Assembly: GCA_003342815.1 (NCBI GenBank) | Contig: PTEX01000144.1 | Location: forward strand, 1,222,944-1,286,943 | Length of the DNA stretch: 64,000 bases | Direction of reading: 5' to 3' | Source of the DNA: Eudromia elegans | Lineage: Eukaryota > Chordata > Aves > Tinamiformes > Tinamidae | Part shown: positions 1 to 11,580 of the stretch, piece by piece | How positions within the stretch are numbered: the stretch's first letter is position 1 | Layout: every line of letters begins with the position of its first letter | Made by a program: the position numbers and the translations under genes | Notes under the pieces: generated by a model | The model's database searches: none | Seen by the model: the letters and a program-made list of their open reading frames with translations, nothing else | Told to the model about the DNA's origin: nothing

Positions 1-3000
1 TAAATATCTCATTGAAAAATTACACAACTAGCAACTGTGTCCAAAGGATAGATAGTGACTGCCATAAGAAAATGTTGTCAATATCTGGACATTTTGTTAA
101 AAAAAAAAAAAAAGAAAAAAAAAAGAAGCCTACCATTGGATTGTTCTTTCCTAAGCAAGGAATAAAAAATAGTGTGGTAGATGGCTGGTTGATGAGATGA
201 TTAGAGCAAAGTGTCCATAAACAGCCATTCTATTTGCTCCCTTTTATTATTTTTTTTAAAGTGCAATGATATTTTATTTAAAAAAAAGACAAAATACTAC
301 TGTAAATTATTTAATGGTGACTAGACTCTTAAATTAATACTTTTGAACAGTAAACCAAATAATTGGAATATTTTTTGATATTTCAGTGCAATGATTTCCT
401 AAAGCCGAATTAATGCAGAAGCCTGAGGTGACACATTTTTTTTTATAAGAAAAAATAAACTAAGATATACAAAAAAAATCAAAACCAAATTGTATCTAAA
501 TTACATAAGTCCAAGAACTGACATAGATCAAAAACTCACATACTATATTGCTGCTTCTCTTTCTGAACAGTATGCTGGCAATTTCAAACATTTCATCAAT
601 TAGTTTTCAAGTGACTGGTAAATTTAGAAACTAAACAATGTGCTCTAGGGACTATTTTATCAAATTCTTATCTCAAGTATCATGATATAAACCTGGATCT
701 AATCCTCTAAATCTAACTAGGATTTAATCCAACTTTACACCAATGTGATTGAGAATAGCATTTGACTTATTGTTTTCTTGAAACAAATGCTTCACTTAGG
801 ATGTCTTCTTCATTACTCATACTGAAACAAATCAAAGTCAGTAAAGTTGTGGCTATGTGTGAGCCTGAAAGGAAAACACTTAGCTAAAATTATGAACATT
901 TAGCTGTAAACTGCTTTGAGAATCTGAGATGTATGTAGCTAATATTTTGTCAATGAATAGATAAGGAAAAATTACGTGTTCACATGAGCAGATTACAACA
1001 TGACACCCTAGTTATCTTTTTCTCTCTCCTTTTCTCCTTTTCTCCTCATGTCTCACTGTAAGGACTGAACACAGACAGCAGAATTGTGATAGAAAATGAG
1101 CTGCTTCTTATTTTTCAGGTCTCAGAACAGTCTAGATGGTCAAGGTAGTTCATCCTATTGATACTGGAATTTGTTACAGTTATGTCAATAATTACCTAGA
1201 AATGGAGAATTCATTCAAGTTCATCCATATGAGACAGGATATGCTGTGATTCAGTACCTCTTCGGGAGACATATGTCTCTAGTTATAGGATCTAAAGCTA
1301 TATTTACATGTGTATATATTGATATAGAAACTGTTAGAGGGATAGAGCAAGAAACAAATATGCAAAAAATTTAGTGGGTCAGTGATGACAACTGAATCAG
1401 TATAAACATCCAAAGAACTATATTGTTAAAATAGTTCATTTCAGCTACCATTCTGTTATTACATTAAAAAAAAAAATCTTAATTTTTGCAATGAGAATAT
1501 CTTGCAAGACATATGCAAGACAGTTTGGCATGTTGAAGAAGTAGGTATAGAAGCTTGAATGACATATAAGAAATTTTCAGGTAGAGATAGAACAATAGAG
1601 AAACTAGTTAGTGAAAAAAATCTTTCAAAAATTGAAAAGAAAATTACAGACAACTGACAATGATTGACCAAATTCTATCCTTTCTTCCATAAAAGGAGGA
1701 AAAATGTAAATGGAAGAGACAAACCAACAGGAAACAAACAAACTTTGTGACCTAGGCAAATTCTATGTAGTAAAATGAAAGCTTGCTGAAAGATGGAAAA
1801 ATATTCTCTTCATGCCCCATTTCCTTATACTGTCATAGTTCTAGATCTGGATATTACGGGTTAAGGCAATTGTTCTATATGTCCTAAATTTTATTACCCT
1901 AACTGTTTTTAGTTTTGATTTTTAATTTCATTGCTACATATTTTATGTTTACACTAAATTAAATAATTCATCTTTATTTATTTTGAATTTCAAAATAATT
2001 GCCACTCTTAAGCTTCAGATTCTGGAGACCTTTGGCTATAGGAACATCTTGTATAGTAAAAGAAACAACTACAGAGAAAAACGTAAAAACATGAGTTGCT
2101 GAACCTAGCAACAAACACAAATAACCAAGCTAAGCAAAATCTTCTCTAGTTGATGTTTTGGAGATAGATTAATTGCTTCAGTATTATGAAAATCTTGTGA
2201 TTTTTATTTCTGGGAATATTTAAGTGTTTTGTCATTTCCTAGATTCACTGTTAAAAAGGGGGCCATGTTGATTGTTGATTATTGTTGTAGACATGCACGT
2301 TTACATGGGTAAGAATTAAGAAGTAGTTGATATGCCCCCAAACACAAGTTTTATGAACCAATTTAATAAAAAAATCACATCTTCCTAGAAAGTCTGTCAT
2401 GCTATAATACCCTGGTGTTATTGGAACAACAACTGTTCGATATAGCTGGGATTATTGTGCAGTGTGACTGAAAGGTTTTGCTTTTTTCATTGAAAATTGC
2501 CACTTTTTCATTGAAAATAACTTTATATTTTTTCTTCTTCCCAGCTAAAAGCTAGAAAAAATTTGAAAATATATAAAATGTAGGATAAGTCAAAGGAAGT
2601 TAAAAAGATGTCACAAAAAAGAAAAAAGGAAAGAAAAATGATGAACTTGTCACAAAAAGTGTTTAGACTGTTGTAAATTAATACTGGAGATGAGATTACT
2701 GTCTGCAGTTTTAAATGCCATGAATGATAATATCACTATGAAGTGTAGCTTACCTGTTCTCACATTCAAAATGCGACTGCTCAGGCAAAAAAGGAGAAAA
2801 AAGGCAAAAAAAAAAAAAAAAAAAACCATGTTAAATTTAACCAATAAAGACACAACAGATTATGTGTCAGAGTTGGGGTGAGGGAGCAGGATCTTTCTGA
2901 AGCTGAATTGATGAAGTTGTGTATGCAGTTTCTGGTTGTTACTTAATACAACTGCTGCCCATGTTTTAAAGTAAAATATTGTAGTTAACAGAATAAAACA

Positions 3001-6000
3001 CTCTCTGTTAAATTCCATATAATTGTTTTTCTCTCTCTTCATTTTAACTATTTATTCTGCACATATAACTTTATTTCTAGTGGTGTTAAAAAAGAGATTT
3101 TAAATCTCCATTGTCTAATGTAGAAGTATAAATATGAAAGAGAACTAATTAGTATTTTATCTCCCTTCAATAATTTAAATATTCCTATATGAACCTGTAA
3201 AACACAATGCTATATAAATATTCATAGCTAATGCTTAAATTGTGAATGTGTAGGAGGAGGGGCGTACCTGATTTCAGTAATGACAACCTGTCCTATATAT
3301 GCAAATTGCACTAGAAAGAGTTTTACACACACGTGCACGTATTCAGCTCTCTGTCTAGTTAAGGAAGCCTGTAGGAAGATTATTATAACAGAAGATTTTG
3401 TTAAATTTCCATTTCTCAGTTCCTTTTTTCCAAAAATTCCCTTGCTTTTTTGAAAGATACCTTATCTTTAGATTATGCTAAATAAGTGTCAGTGTTCTCT
3501 TTACTTTAGGACTTTTTGTTTTGTGTGATGCTCATGGATATGATGACTTCCCTAAAAGGAGTTTTTTCTAATATCAGTAGAGTTACAACTCTAGCTGTAA
3601 ATTTTGGAAGACATGAGTTTATAATTGGGCAGGCAAGCAACAAAATCAGGTAGATGACCTGTTTTTAGAGCTCATTTTTAAAACTGTTTTTAGGGCCATG
3701 TTTGTAAAATTAGGATAGCTGACATAGGAGCTAGACACTATTGCATTGCTATGAAAGATCCAATATTGCTTATTCAGACTGCAGCAGGTACAGATAAGAA
3801 ACTCCAATTCAAAATCTTAACAATTTACTCCAAAACATGTAGCTATATTTGGAATTCCTATTAAAAACTATATGTCAAGTTCTATTGGCAACTTTTCCCA
3901 TGTCAGAACTAGTAGTTATAAATGCCTTTGCCAGTTTATTTTAGTACTGAGTCCTCCATTCCTTGTGGCCTGTGGTGATTATAAATCATTGCTTCTTTCA
4001 GATCAACTATTGTTCTCTACAGAGACACTAAGGCTAAGTATAGTTCAGAAAAACTGAAGATTTAAATGAATGCATTTTCCAGACAGTGTCTGCAACTCTC
4101 CTATGCTAACCCTGTTTTGGATAATTAAGTTAGAAGTTAATTTAAAAATTAAATACAAAAAGAGAAAAGATGCCGTGAGAATACGATGAAAAATAACGTA
4201 TTTACATCACAGTGTGTAGTTTTTATACAAAGTGAAAAGGAAGAAACACCTATAACATTGTTTGTAGGGATAAATTCTACACTCAGTTCTCAGTTTTACA
4301 GAAGTTCTGTAGTCTGTAATTTGTTCTGAAGGCCATATGATCCACTGCCAAAAAAAAAAAAAAGACTTTTTGTGGGGAAAAAAATTATAAATAGTTATAT
4401 AGTTATAAAGTTATAAATAGAATTTTGTATTGGAAACATTCACAGAATATAATGCAGGAAATATTTTAAAATTTGGTATTCTCATGTGCCTACATAATCC
4501 ATTTCCATATATTTGTTTGCATATAAATACTGCATATAAAATGAAAAAAAAATTAAAAGCCAAGTACTCAAAAGTTTTGATATTATAAAATTAACTAACT
4601 AATTAACTAACACTGCAGTAAAGCCGTGGTTCAGTTCAGCCTGGATTATGATACAGTCCTTAGATACATGGTCATACTTTCATATGTATCTCTTTTGTTC
4701 ATCACCTCTTTCAATCTTTATTCTGTACAGAAGACTTAGCCTACTTTTCTGAATTTATTAATGGAATTTTTTTTTAGTTTTCAACACTTAAGGTATGAGC
4801 CCATGCATCATTTCCACTCCCCTAATTGTAAGTACACAACTTTGAAGTTTAAATTTAGAGTTTTCTGTGGTGAGATTTTATTTCTAATGACAAAATGTAC
4901 AATAATTTTGTGATGGTGGGAAATGTAGTGTTTAGTTTCTTTTTGAGAGGGATAGTCAAAAACAGAATTATGGACATGAATTCCTTGTGCACTCAGAATA
5001 GGATTCATAAAACCTAATAGGAGCTATCTAAGGGTTAATCGTCTATACTTTCTCTATAAATATTCAAGAATTTATTTCCTTTGCCTTAGACATCTATCAG
5101 AGACTGTACTATCTTGCCATTCATCATATCATTCCCCTTTGTATGGGAATATAGTCTACTTTCAGCTATACTGATGCCTAAAAATTTGATCCATAGGAGA
5201 CAACATCCTTAACATAAACAACATACCTAAGAGCTGACAGTGAATATCTGAAAGAAGCCATATTTGAAATCCTACTTTTCATTTGAATTTACACACTAGT
5301 GTAAGGACTTTATTTTCTTTTAAAAAGACAGCATTGCGTAACTATACCGTTTGTACTCTTCCATAGCTTTAGCAATATCACAATGGTTATGGGACTTGTC
5401 AAAAAAAAAAAGAAATATTTGTTCAATGGCCTCTTTCATTTAAACAAGCTCATAGCCATCTGTTAAGCTAAGCAGATACTTTTAGACATCTTTTCTGTAA
5501 AAGCTAAGCCATTGTGCACCTAAGGTTTCAAAATTCATGAACTCTAGAAAAAGCAGTGTGGATGAAGGAGTATGACCCTTGCATGGTGATGAAAATATTC
5601 TCCTGGACCTAAGCATTCCCTTCAACGAGGACATGAGCCTAGGATTTCCTTGAATTCTGTGAGGGTAGATTGGCTTCATGCTACACAACTATGTTTTTTA
5701 TTTACTTTCCTGTAGCAAAATATTGAGTCACACTGATAGACAGACATTTAAAGAAGATTCATGTATCTGAGAACACTGCAAGGCCATTTTATCACGCCAA
5801 GGAGTTCCTGAGTTCGAATCTATGCTTCTTAGAATGAACAGCCTCAGTGATTCAGATGATTATTGGTATATTGCAGTCGGTAACTATACTTTAAGTTGGG
5901 TGTATCTATTTCATGATTTGTTTCCTTTTATTTCTACAGAAAATATTACAGAAAAGAATGTCTTTTATTGCCTTTTTTAGAGTATACTGGGGAAAAGGCA

Positions 6001-6793
6001 AAAACTAAAATAGTTGTGAAAATTTAGTCTTTCTGTTTGTTTTCTCCTTCATCCACGCTAAAAATAACTGCAGACAGATATGAGAGCAAAGGTAAAATAT
6101 ACAGCCACATAATTTTTATCTAATACCAGTTAGAAATTTTTGTCATTATTCTAATTATATGCTTTATGCTTATGTTTTATGCTTAATATAATGAAATAGA
6201 AAACTGACTTTACATAAAACTAGCATTAAAGACAATTATACAGAATTAAAAGATTTCTAAATAAAGTCTACTTTATTCCTTTTAAATGAACTATGCTGTT
6301 TTTAAAATATGAGTTCCTCTGATTCTCTAACAACAAGTGTAACAACATAAGACAAAGTTACATACTCTAAGACCTCATCTGTGATTATACTCCAAGGCCA
6401 TAATGGTAAATATACTGTTTACTATAAAAGCATATATGACAGAATTTCATTGCTATATTTTTATCAAATGACAAAATGAGAGAATACAAGCCAAAAATGT
6501 AAATATTATATATCGGAGGAACAATCAGGATTTCTTACATTAATTCAAGATCCTACTTTCCATATCTGAAAGAAATCTCACAAGTTCACACCCTTTTCCA
6601 CGTTATTGATTAGAGCTTGGAAACAGAAAAAGAACAGATTTCAGAGTCGCTAAGAATGGTATGAGAGTGACAATCATCATGCATGATTATAAAGTAATAT
6701 CTATATCATATTCATAGCTAAAGTAACTGAAATACCTTTGATGGTATTGATGGCTGCTCTGTATATTTGAATACTTTGGAAAAGATCAGAATG
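1..6793. other. Unique AT-rich DNA without recognisable genes
   Basis: All reading frames are short and rich in Phe, Lys, Ile and Leu, as expected from AT-rich non-coding DNA. Short A runs lie near 100-124, 2807-2826, 4350-4363 and 5401-5411. I see no interspersed repeat, RNA gene or convincing exon. This could be intergenic or intronic; nothing in the sequence decides it. Confidence 0.6.
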
Positions 6794-7138
6794 AATCATA
6801 GAATCATAGAATGACTAGGGTTGGAAGGGACCTGTAGAGGCCGTCTAGTCCAAACCCTCTGCACACGCAGAGTCTCCTAGAGCATGTGGCACAGAGTGAT
6901 GTCCAAGCAGGTTTTGAAGATCTACAGAGGAGGGACTCCACCACCTCTCTTGGCAACCTGTTCCAGTGCTCTGTCACCCTCACTGTTAAGAAGTTCTTCC
7001 TCAAGTTCCTGTGGAACTTTTGGAGCTTCAATTTTGGGCTGTTTCCTCTAGTTCTATTGCTGGCTAACACTGAGAAGAGGCCAGCCCCATTCTCCTCACT
7101 CCCTGTCTTGAGATACTTGTACACACTGCTGAGGTCCC
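6794..7138 (-). mobile_element. CR1 LINE 3' fragment (copy F), 5'-truncated
   Basis: The left edge is two copies of the reverse-complemented CR1 tail unit ATTCTATG. It is followed by the CR1 3' UTR (ggttggaagggacctgtaga) and then the end of ORF2 on the minus strand. The minus frame 7124-6804 reads through [29 protein letters not shown], recognisable as the ORF2 C-terminal tail, then loses the expected frame near the end. Copy F is visibly more diverged than copies A-E, so it is an older insertion of a related subfamily. Its 5' end stops at about 7138, where a different CR1 subfamily begins without any spacer. It encodes nothing functional. Confidence 0.9.
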
Positions 7139-7361
7139 CAGAGAAGGAGACTCCACAACCTCTCTGGGCAACCTATTACAAGGCATTGTCAACCCTCACA
7201 GGAAAGTTCTTCCTCACACAGGCACCACCAAGAAGAGTCTGGCCCCCTCCTCCCTACATTTTCTCTTCAGGTACTTAGACATACTGATCATATTCCCTCT
7301 CAGTCCTCTCTTCTCCAGGCTAAACAGGCTCAGCTTGCTTAGTCTTTCCTCATATGATAGA
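7139..7361 (-). mobile_element. Older CR1 fragment of another subfamily, fused to copy F
   Basis: The segment restarts at a CR1 position already passed in copy F (gagaaggagactccacaacc). It then follows an older CR1 type, with the phrase agaagagtctggccccctcc and the block ccctctcagtcctctcttct. An internal deletion removes the stretch between the ttcctcac and caccaccaag motifs. It ends near 7361, at the part equivalent to ORF2 YEERLR. The 3' UTR and tail of this second element are absent on both sides of copy F, so it is not a simple nested insertion. The subfamily was not determined. Confidence 0.8.
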
Positions 7362-9408
7362 TGAAGTTAGATATAATCCACAGATTCAATTTCTATCTAA
7401 AAAATTATCTTCAGGTTATATATGCAGTATTGTAGATTAAAAATGACAAAACTTAATGTTTCAACTGATCCAAAAAATAACAGCTGAAGGTTTATGCATA
7501 AAAGATTGTATAAATAGTTGGAGAAAAAGCATAAGACCATATTTGAAAAGATGCAAAACTTTAAAATAATCATTCTTATTATCATAAAATTTAAACATGT
7601 GAATGCTAGGTGAATCAAGTCAAGAAAGTCAGATACAACACCTTTATTTCTTTCACTGAAGAACTGATAGATTGGTATTGTTAAATTATGTTAATGCTTT
7701 AATGCTATGCTCTGTTATACATAATTTATAACTCTGGTGCCAAAATGCATGAGTGTATTTCTCTTGATTAGGTATTTTAAGATCTGAGAAATCTGCAAAC
7801 TTTCTGTCTAAAATTATTTTATTTAGCAAATCTGCTAAGGTAATGTTTTAGTGTGTTCAAAATGAGTAGTTTTTAGAAGAATGATGGATATATCAATAAG
7901 TTTTGTCTTGTGGAATATACCTAGACAATCGATGACAGCATTAATTACTTTCATATATCATGTTAACAGAAACTACAGTAGAAATAGATTACCATAGACT
8001 ATTACACCTGATTAAGATGTCTCATATTTGCTTCTGCAGAATGTGTAAAATTCTCTCTGTTCCACACATTTCAAGATAACAGCATAACTCTGTTAAAATT
8101 AACAGAATAAAGTGTGAAGTGTCTCTTGATTCTGAATTTTAATGCTGAGACAGTGCTAATTTTTATTCAGTGAAGTCCTTCATAAGCATTTCAAGTACTG
8201 ACATTTTTTTAGGGTTTCTAAATTTCACTTACTGGTGGAATCACCTATTATAGTGCTCGAAGAGCAATTCTGGAGATTTGCCAAGAAATGTGACATCAGA
8301 AAACATCTTTTTTTAAAAAAAATAAGCTGCTAAAATTTAGGTTATTCTTTAGGGCAGAAAGACATGACTTGAAGATCCGTATTAAAACAAGACAGCCTTT
8401 TTGACTCCATTGCACGAACCTGTGACAGAACCTCACGGTTCTGATAGAAATACCCATTCTAAATTAAATTTATTTATAACTTGTCCCTACTCTCTGTTTT
8501 TAAGCTCCTCATAACCTTTAATTTAGTATTATGCCTTAGCAGATGACATTGATACTTCCTCTGTCTTCTGCAAAAACTTTCTCTAAAATATTGTAAGGTC
8601 AAGTTTGCATTTTCTTGACCCTGATATTGACAATGATCATATTATTTCTGATGTCAGCTCCAATATTATGTGTTCCCAGATTATATGATCTGTTTTTCAG
8701 TCCATTATTTCCTAAATATATGGATTTTGATTTTATATTACATTTTATTGAATTCTTCATAGGTCATATCTTCCTATTTTTGTTTTAGATAACTGGAAAC
8801 CCATTTATTCCAAACAGAACAAATAGAAAGGATAAACTATAGAGGTGTCATTCATAGTCTACTCTAAAGGGCCAATGTTCATGTGATTTGAATCACGGAT
8901 ATAGTCTTAATTATGGTTAAAAATTGTGCTAAAGATTTTTAATACAACTAAATTGAGCCAAATTCTGAATCCATTATATGGAAATACATGAAGGATTAGG
9001 AACAGGGGTACCATTTTAATAAAATTTTCACTGACTTTGCATGTGACATCTGCCAGCATATATATAGGAAAATGGCTTGATGATATTATTAAGCCTAGGT
9101 TGTGTGCAATGAATTCAATCTGTTTGGAAGACATCTTGAAAGTGAAAGAATGCTTCACACTTACGTATATCTTTCCATCCCTTCTATCTAGCATGTGATA
9201 TCTAAAAGTTGCTGAAGATGATAAACTATTTTCAAGCATATCATAGTGTTTGGAGATCTGAGACTGAGAAACAACACAAGGCAATTTAGTATCAAAAGAG
9301 CATAAGAGAAATAATTTGCCAATATATGATATCAATTAAAGGAGAAATGTGATCATGAACTATAATAAAAAATGAAAAAATTATAATACCTTTCAGAAAT
9401 CCATAAGT
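7362..9408. other. Unique AT-rich DNA; one 142-codon open frame of doubtful meaning
   Basis: No repeat family is recognised. The longest frame is 9335-8907 on the minus strand (142 codons). It has mixed hydrophobic composition, no recognised domain and no splice-acceptor-like sequence at its upstream edge. With stops at roughly 7% of triplets in such AT-rich DNA, a frame this long is uncommon but not remarkable in 64 kb of six frames. I treat it as chance. Confidence 0.5.
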
Positions 9409-9414
9409 CAAAAC
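9409..9414. repeat. Left 6-bp target-site duplication of the solo LTR (CAAAAC)
   Basis: The six bases caaaac immediately precede the TG that opens the LTR at 9415. The same six bases immediately follow the CA that closes it at 9979. Six-base duplications are typical of avian alpharetrovirus and ERVK-type integrases. Confidence 0.85.
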
Positions 9415-9522
9415 TGTTGCTGTTCAGTCGCCAGTCAGATGTTTCTCAGCAGGGAGGGTGGGGCTTCAAAGCAGCGCTCGGAACAGATCACACACCAATG
9501 TGGTTAAAAGTAATCCGTTCAG

Positions 9523-9528
9523 TTTATT
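9523..9528 (-). terminator. LTR polyadenylation signal AATAAA
   Basis: The minus strand reads GCAAATAAACTG here. This is the expected place for the polyadenylation signal in a short-R retroviral LTR. A solo LTR could still end antisense transcripts at this point. Confidence 0.55.
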
Positions 9529-9543
9529 TGCGTCACAAAGCAG

Positions 9544-9551
9544 TATTTATA
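9544..9551 (-). promoter_or_regulatory. TATA-like box of the LTR
   Basis: The minus strand reads TATAAATA. It lies 16 bp upstream, in LTR orientation, of the AATAAA signal, so transcription would start close to or just after that signal, as in compact retroviral LTRs. Whether this solo LTR still drives transcription is unknown. Confidence 0.55.
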
Positions 9552-9979
9552 TTATAACTATTGCAGAGTCATCTTAGCAACCGCTCGGCAGTTAACTTGA
9601 TTGGTTACATACTACTGTTCACATGCACACTAACATAATGATTGGCTAAAGGCACACATCCTTATAATTAGGCTACAGGTGGTCCGGCGCTTTTCTTGTT
9701 GAGCTCACTCAATCCCACGTTAGAAGTTGGTTCCCACTCCTCCGCTCGCTCCACAGTGCTATTTCTTTACTTCTCTGCTCTGAGTGTCCTTGCAGCCTCA
9801 GCACTCCCAGTTCATGGCTGCTCCATTCCCAGGGTCTTTATCTCTTAATTCTCAGAGTCCTTGTAGCACAGCAGAATCATCACGTCCTGCAGTCATGTCA
9901 AGACAGCCTGCAGTTATGCTAAGAGAAGAGTGAGTTTTGATAGGCCACAAATCCATATTCTTCTAAAAGTATTACCACA

Positions 9980-9985
9980 CAAAAC
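9980..9985. repeat. Right 6-bp target-site duplication of the solo LTR (CAAAAC)
   Basis: This is an exact match to 9409-9414 and directly abuts the LTR terminus at 9979. The pair fixes both LTR boundaries. Confidence 0.85.
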
Positions 9986-10412
9986 GATGAAGTTCTGAGT
10001 CTCCTGCCCAAGATTCAGTGGATGTAATGAGGGATTCAATGTGATTTACTTAGAATCACTTCTTCTTTCTCACCTTCCTGTTCAATAAATTCAAACCTTC
10101 TCCAATGAGGAATAAGAATTCCAATCCGCTTTTCAACTAATAAAGAAAAGTAAGAAAATTTATTTCAGTCTTGCCTGCTTCTTCTCTTTTGGAAGAAACC
10201 CATATTATTCTCAATCTCAGAAAAAGGTATTTAACAAGTCGCTCTTCTGTATTTACTTATTTGTTTATTATTTTGTTCCATGTACTACTGAGAGTAAACA
10301 GGTATTAAGAAAGTTTATTATTATTATTAACATTTTCATGGATGAAATTACTATTACTTTGCAGTTGATCTTCAGGAAAAAAAAAGTAATTAAAATAAAT
10401 AGATACATATTT
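9986..10412. other. Unique AT-rich spacer between the solo LTR and CR1 copy A
   Basis: There is no repeat or gene here. An in-frame ATG at 10338 extends the CR1 copy A reading frame upstream by about 25 codons of non-CR1 sequence. That extension is fortuitous, produced by 5' truncation of the element. Confidence 0.6.
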
Positions 10413-11492
10413 GTGGATGTGATCTATCTGGACTTCAGTAAGGCTTTTAACACCGTCCCTCATGGCATCCTCCTGGGCAAGCTCCAGAAGAGTGGCATAG
10501 ATGAGTGGACAGTGAAGTGGATTAGGAACTGGCTGAATGACAGGGCCCAGAGAGTAGTAATCAGCGGTGCCGAGTCCAGCTGGAGGCCTGTGGATAGTGG
10601 TGTCCCCCAGGGATCAGTCCTTGGTCCGGTCCTGTTCAATTTATTCATTAACGACCTAGATGAAGGGATGGAGTGCTCCCTCAGCAAGTTTGTTGATGAT
10701 ACGAAACTCGGAGGAATAGCTGACAGCCCTGAGGGCTGCGCTGCCATCCAGAGGGACCTGGACAGACTGGACAGCTGGGTGGCGAGTAACCTCATGAAGT
10801 TCAACAAGGGCAAGTGTAGGGTCCTGCACCTGGGGAGGAATAACCCTAGACATGCCTACAGGCTGGGGACCGACCTCCTGCAGAGCAGCCCTGCAGAGAG
10901 GGACCTGGGCGTCATGGTGGATGACAAGTTGACCATGAGGCAGCAGTGTGCCCTCATGGCCAAGAAGGCCAATGGGATCTTGGGGTGCATTAAGCAGAGC
11001 GTCTGCAGCAGGTCGAGGGAGGTGATTCTGCCCCTCTACTCAGCCCTGGTGAGGCCGCACCTCGAGTACTGTGTGGAGTTCTGGGCTCCCCAGTGCAGGA
11101 GGGATGTGGAGCTGCTGGAGAGAGTCCAGCGCAGGGCCACAAAGATGATTAGGGGTCTGGAACATCTGCCCTAGGAGGAAAGGCTGAGAGAGCTGGGCCT
11201 CTTCAGCCTGGAGAAGAGAAGACTGAGAGGGGATCTGATCAATGTATATAAATATCTCAAGACAGGGAGTGAGGAGGAGGGGGCTGGCCTCTTCTCAGTG
11301 GTGGCCAGTGATAGAACTAGGGGAAACGGCCACAAATTGAGGCACCAAAAGTTCCACAGGAACTTGAGAAAGAATTTCTTGACAGTGAGGGTGACAGAGC
11401 ACTGGAACAGGCTGCCCAGAGAGGTGGTGGAGTCTCCTTCTCTGGAGATCTTCAAAACCCGCCTGGACATCACCCTGTGCCACATGCTCTAG
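10413..11492 (+). pseudogene. CR1 ORF2 reverse-transcriptase fragment of copy A (one internal stop)
   Basis: This is the C-terminal half of the CR1 ORF2 protein. Visible motifs are motif A ([11 protein letters not shown], where copy D has AFDTV), motif B ([15 protein letters not shown]) and motif C (KFVDDTKL, where copies C and D have FADD). After them comes the thumb-like region ending [18 protein letters not shown] then interrupts the frame. The same frame continues ([20 protein letters not shown]) to a normal end at CHML and the stop at 11490-11492. The endonuclease and the N-terminal part of the reverse transcriptase are missing, so the copy cannot be active. Asp-to-Asn in motif A and Ala-to-Val in motif C are private transitions in this copy. 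Confidence 0.9.
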
Positions 11493-11580
11493 GGGACCCT
11501 GTGTGTGCAGGGGGGTTGGACTAGATGACCTCTACAGGTCCCTTCCAACTCTAGCCATTCTATGATTCTATGATTCTATA
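10413..11580 (+). mobile_element. CR1 LINE copy A, 5'-truncated, young
   Basis: CR1 moves by target-primed reverse transcription, and most copies are 5'-truncated as here. Copy A starts inside the reverse-transcriptase domain of ORF2 ([12 protein letters not shown]) and runs through the 3' UTR. It ends at 11557-11579 in about three units of the ATTCTATG tail. By eye it differs from copy B at about 10 sites over the last 400 bp, so both are young. The frame has no indel from truncation point to terminus and a single in-frame TAG at 11172-11174, shared with copies B, C and D. No target duplication is evident, as usual for CR1. Confidence 0.96.

Larger units (their letters stand above)
9415..9979 (-). 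mobile_element. Solo endogenous retrovirus LTR, ERVK/alpharetrovirus-like, 565 bp
   Basis: The element begins TGTTGCTG and ends TACCACA on the plus strand, so both edges carry the canonical TG...CA. On the minus strand U3 begins TGTGGTAATACT. A TATA-like box (9544-9551) and a polyadenylation signal (9523-9528) lie in the order and spacing expected for U3-R. A U5 of about 100 bp follows. It is more GC-rich than its flanks. Perfect 6-bp direct repeats flank it, and no gag, pol, env, primer-binding site or second LTR is present. This is therefore a solo LTR left by recombination between the two LTRs of a provirus. The matching duplications suggest a fairly recent insertion. The family is inferred from duplication length and layout, not from a database match. 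Confidence 0.88.

Noticed and set aside
5790..5830. GAGTTCGAATC resembles a tRNA B box
   Set aside because: No A box at the right distance, no cloverleaf arms and no adjacent SINE body.
11171..11485. Antisense frames of about 104 codons beginning [14 protein letters not shown] in CR1 copies A-E
   Set aside because: They recur only because the same CR1 3' region is repeated. They are shadows of the ORF2 frame on the other strand.
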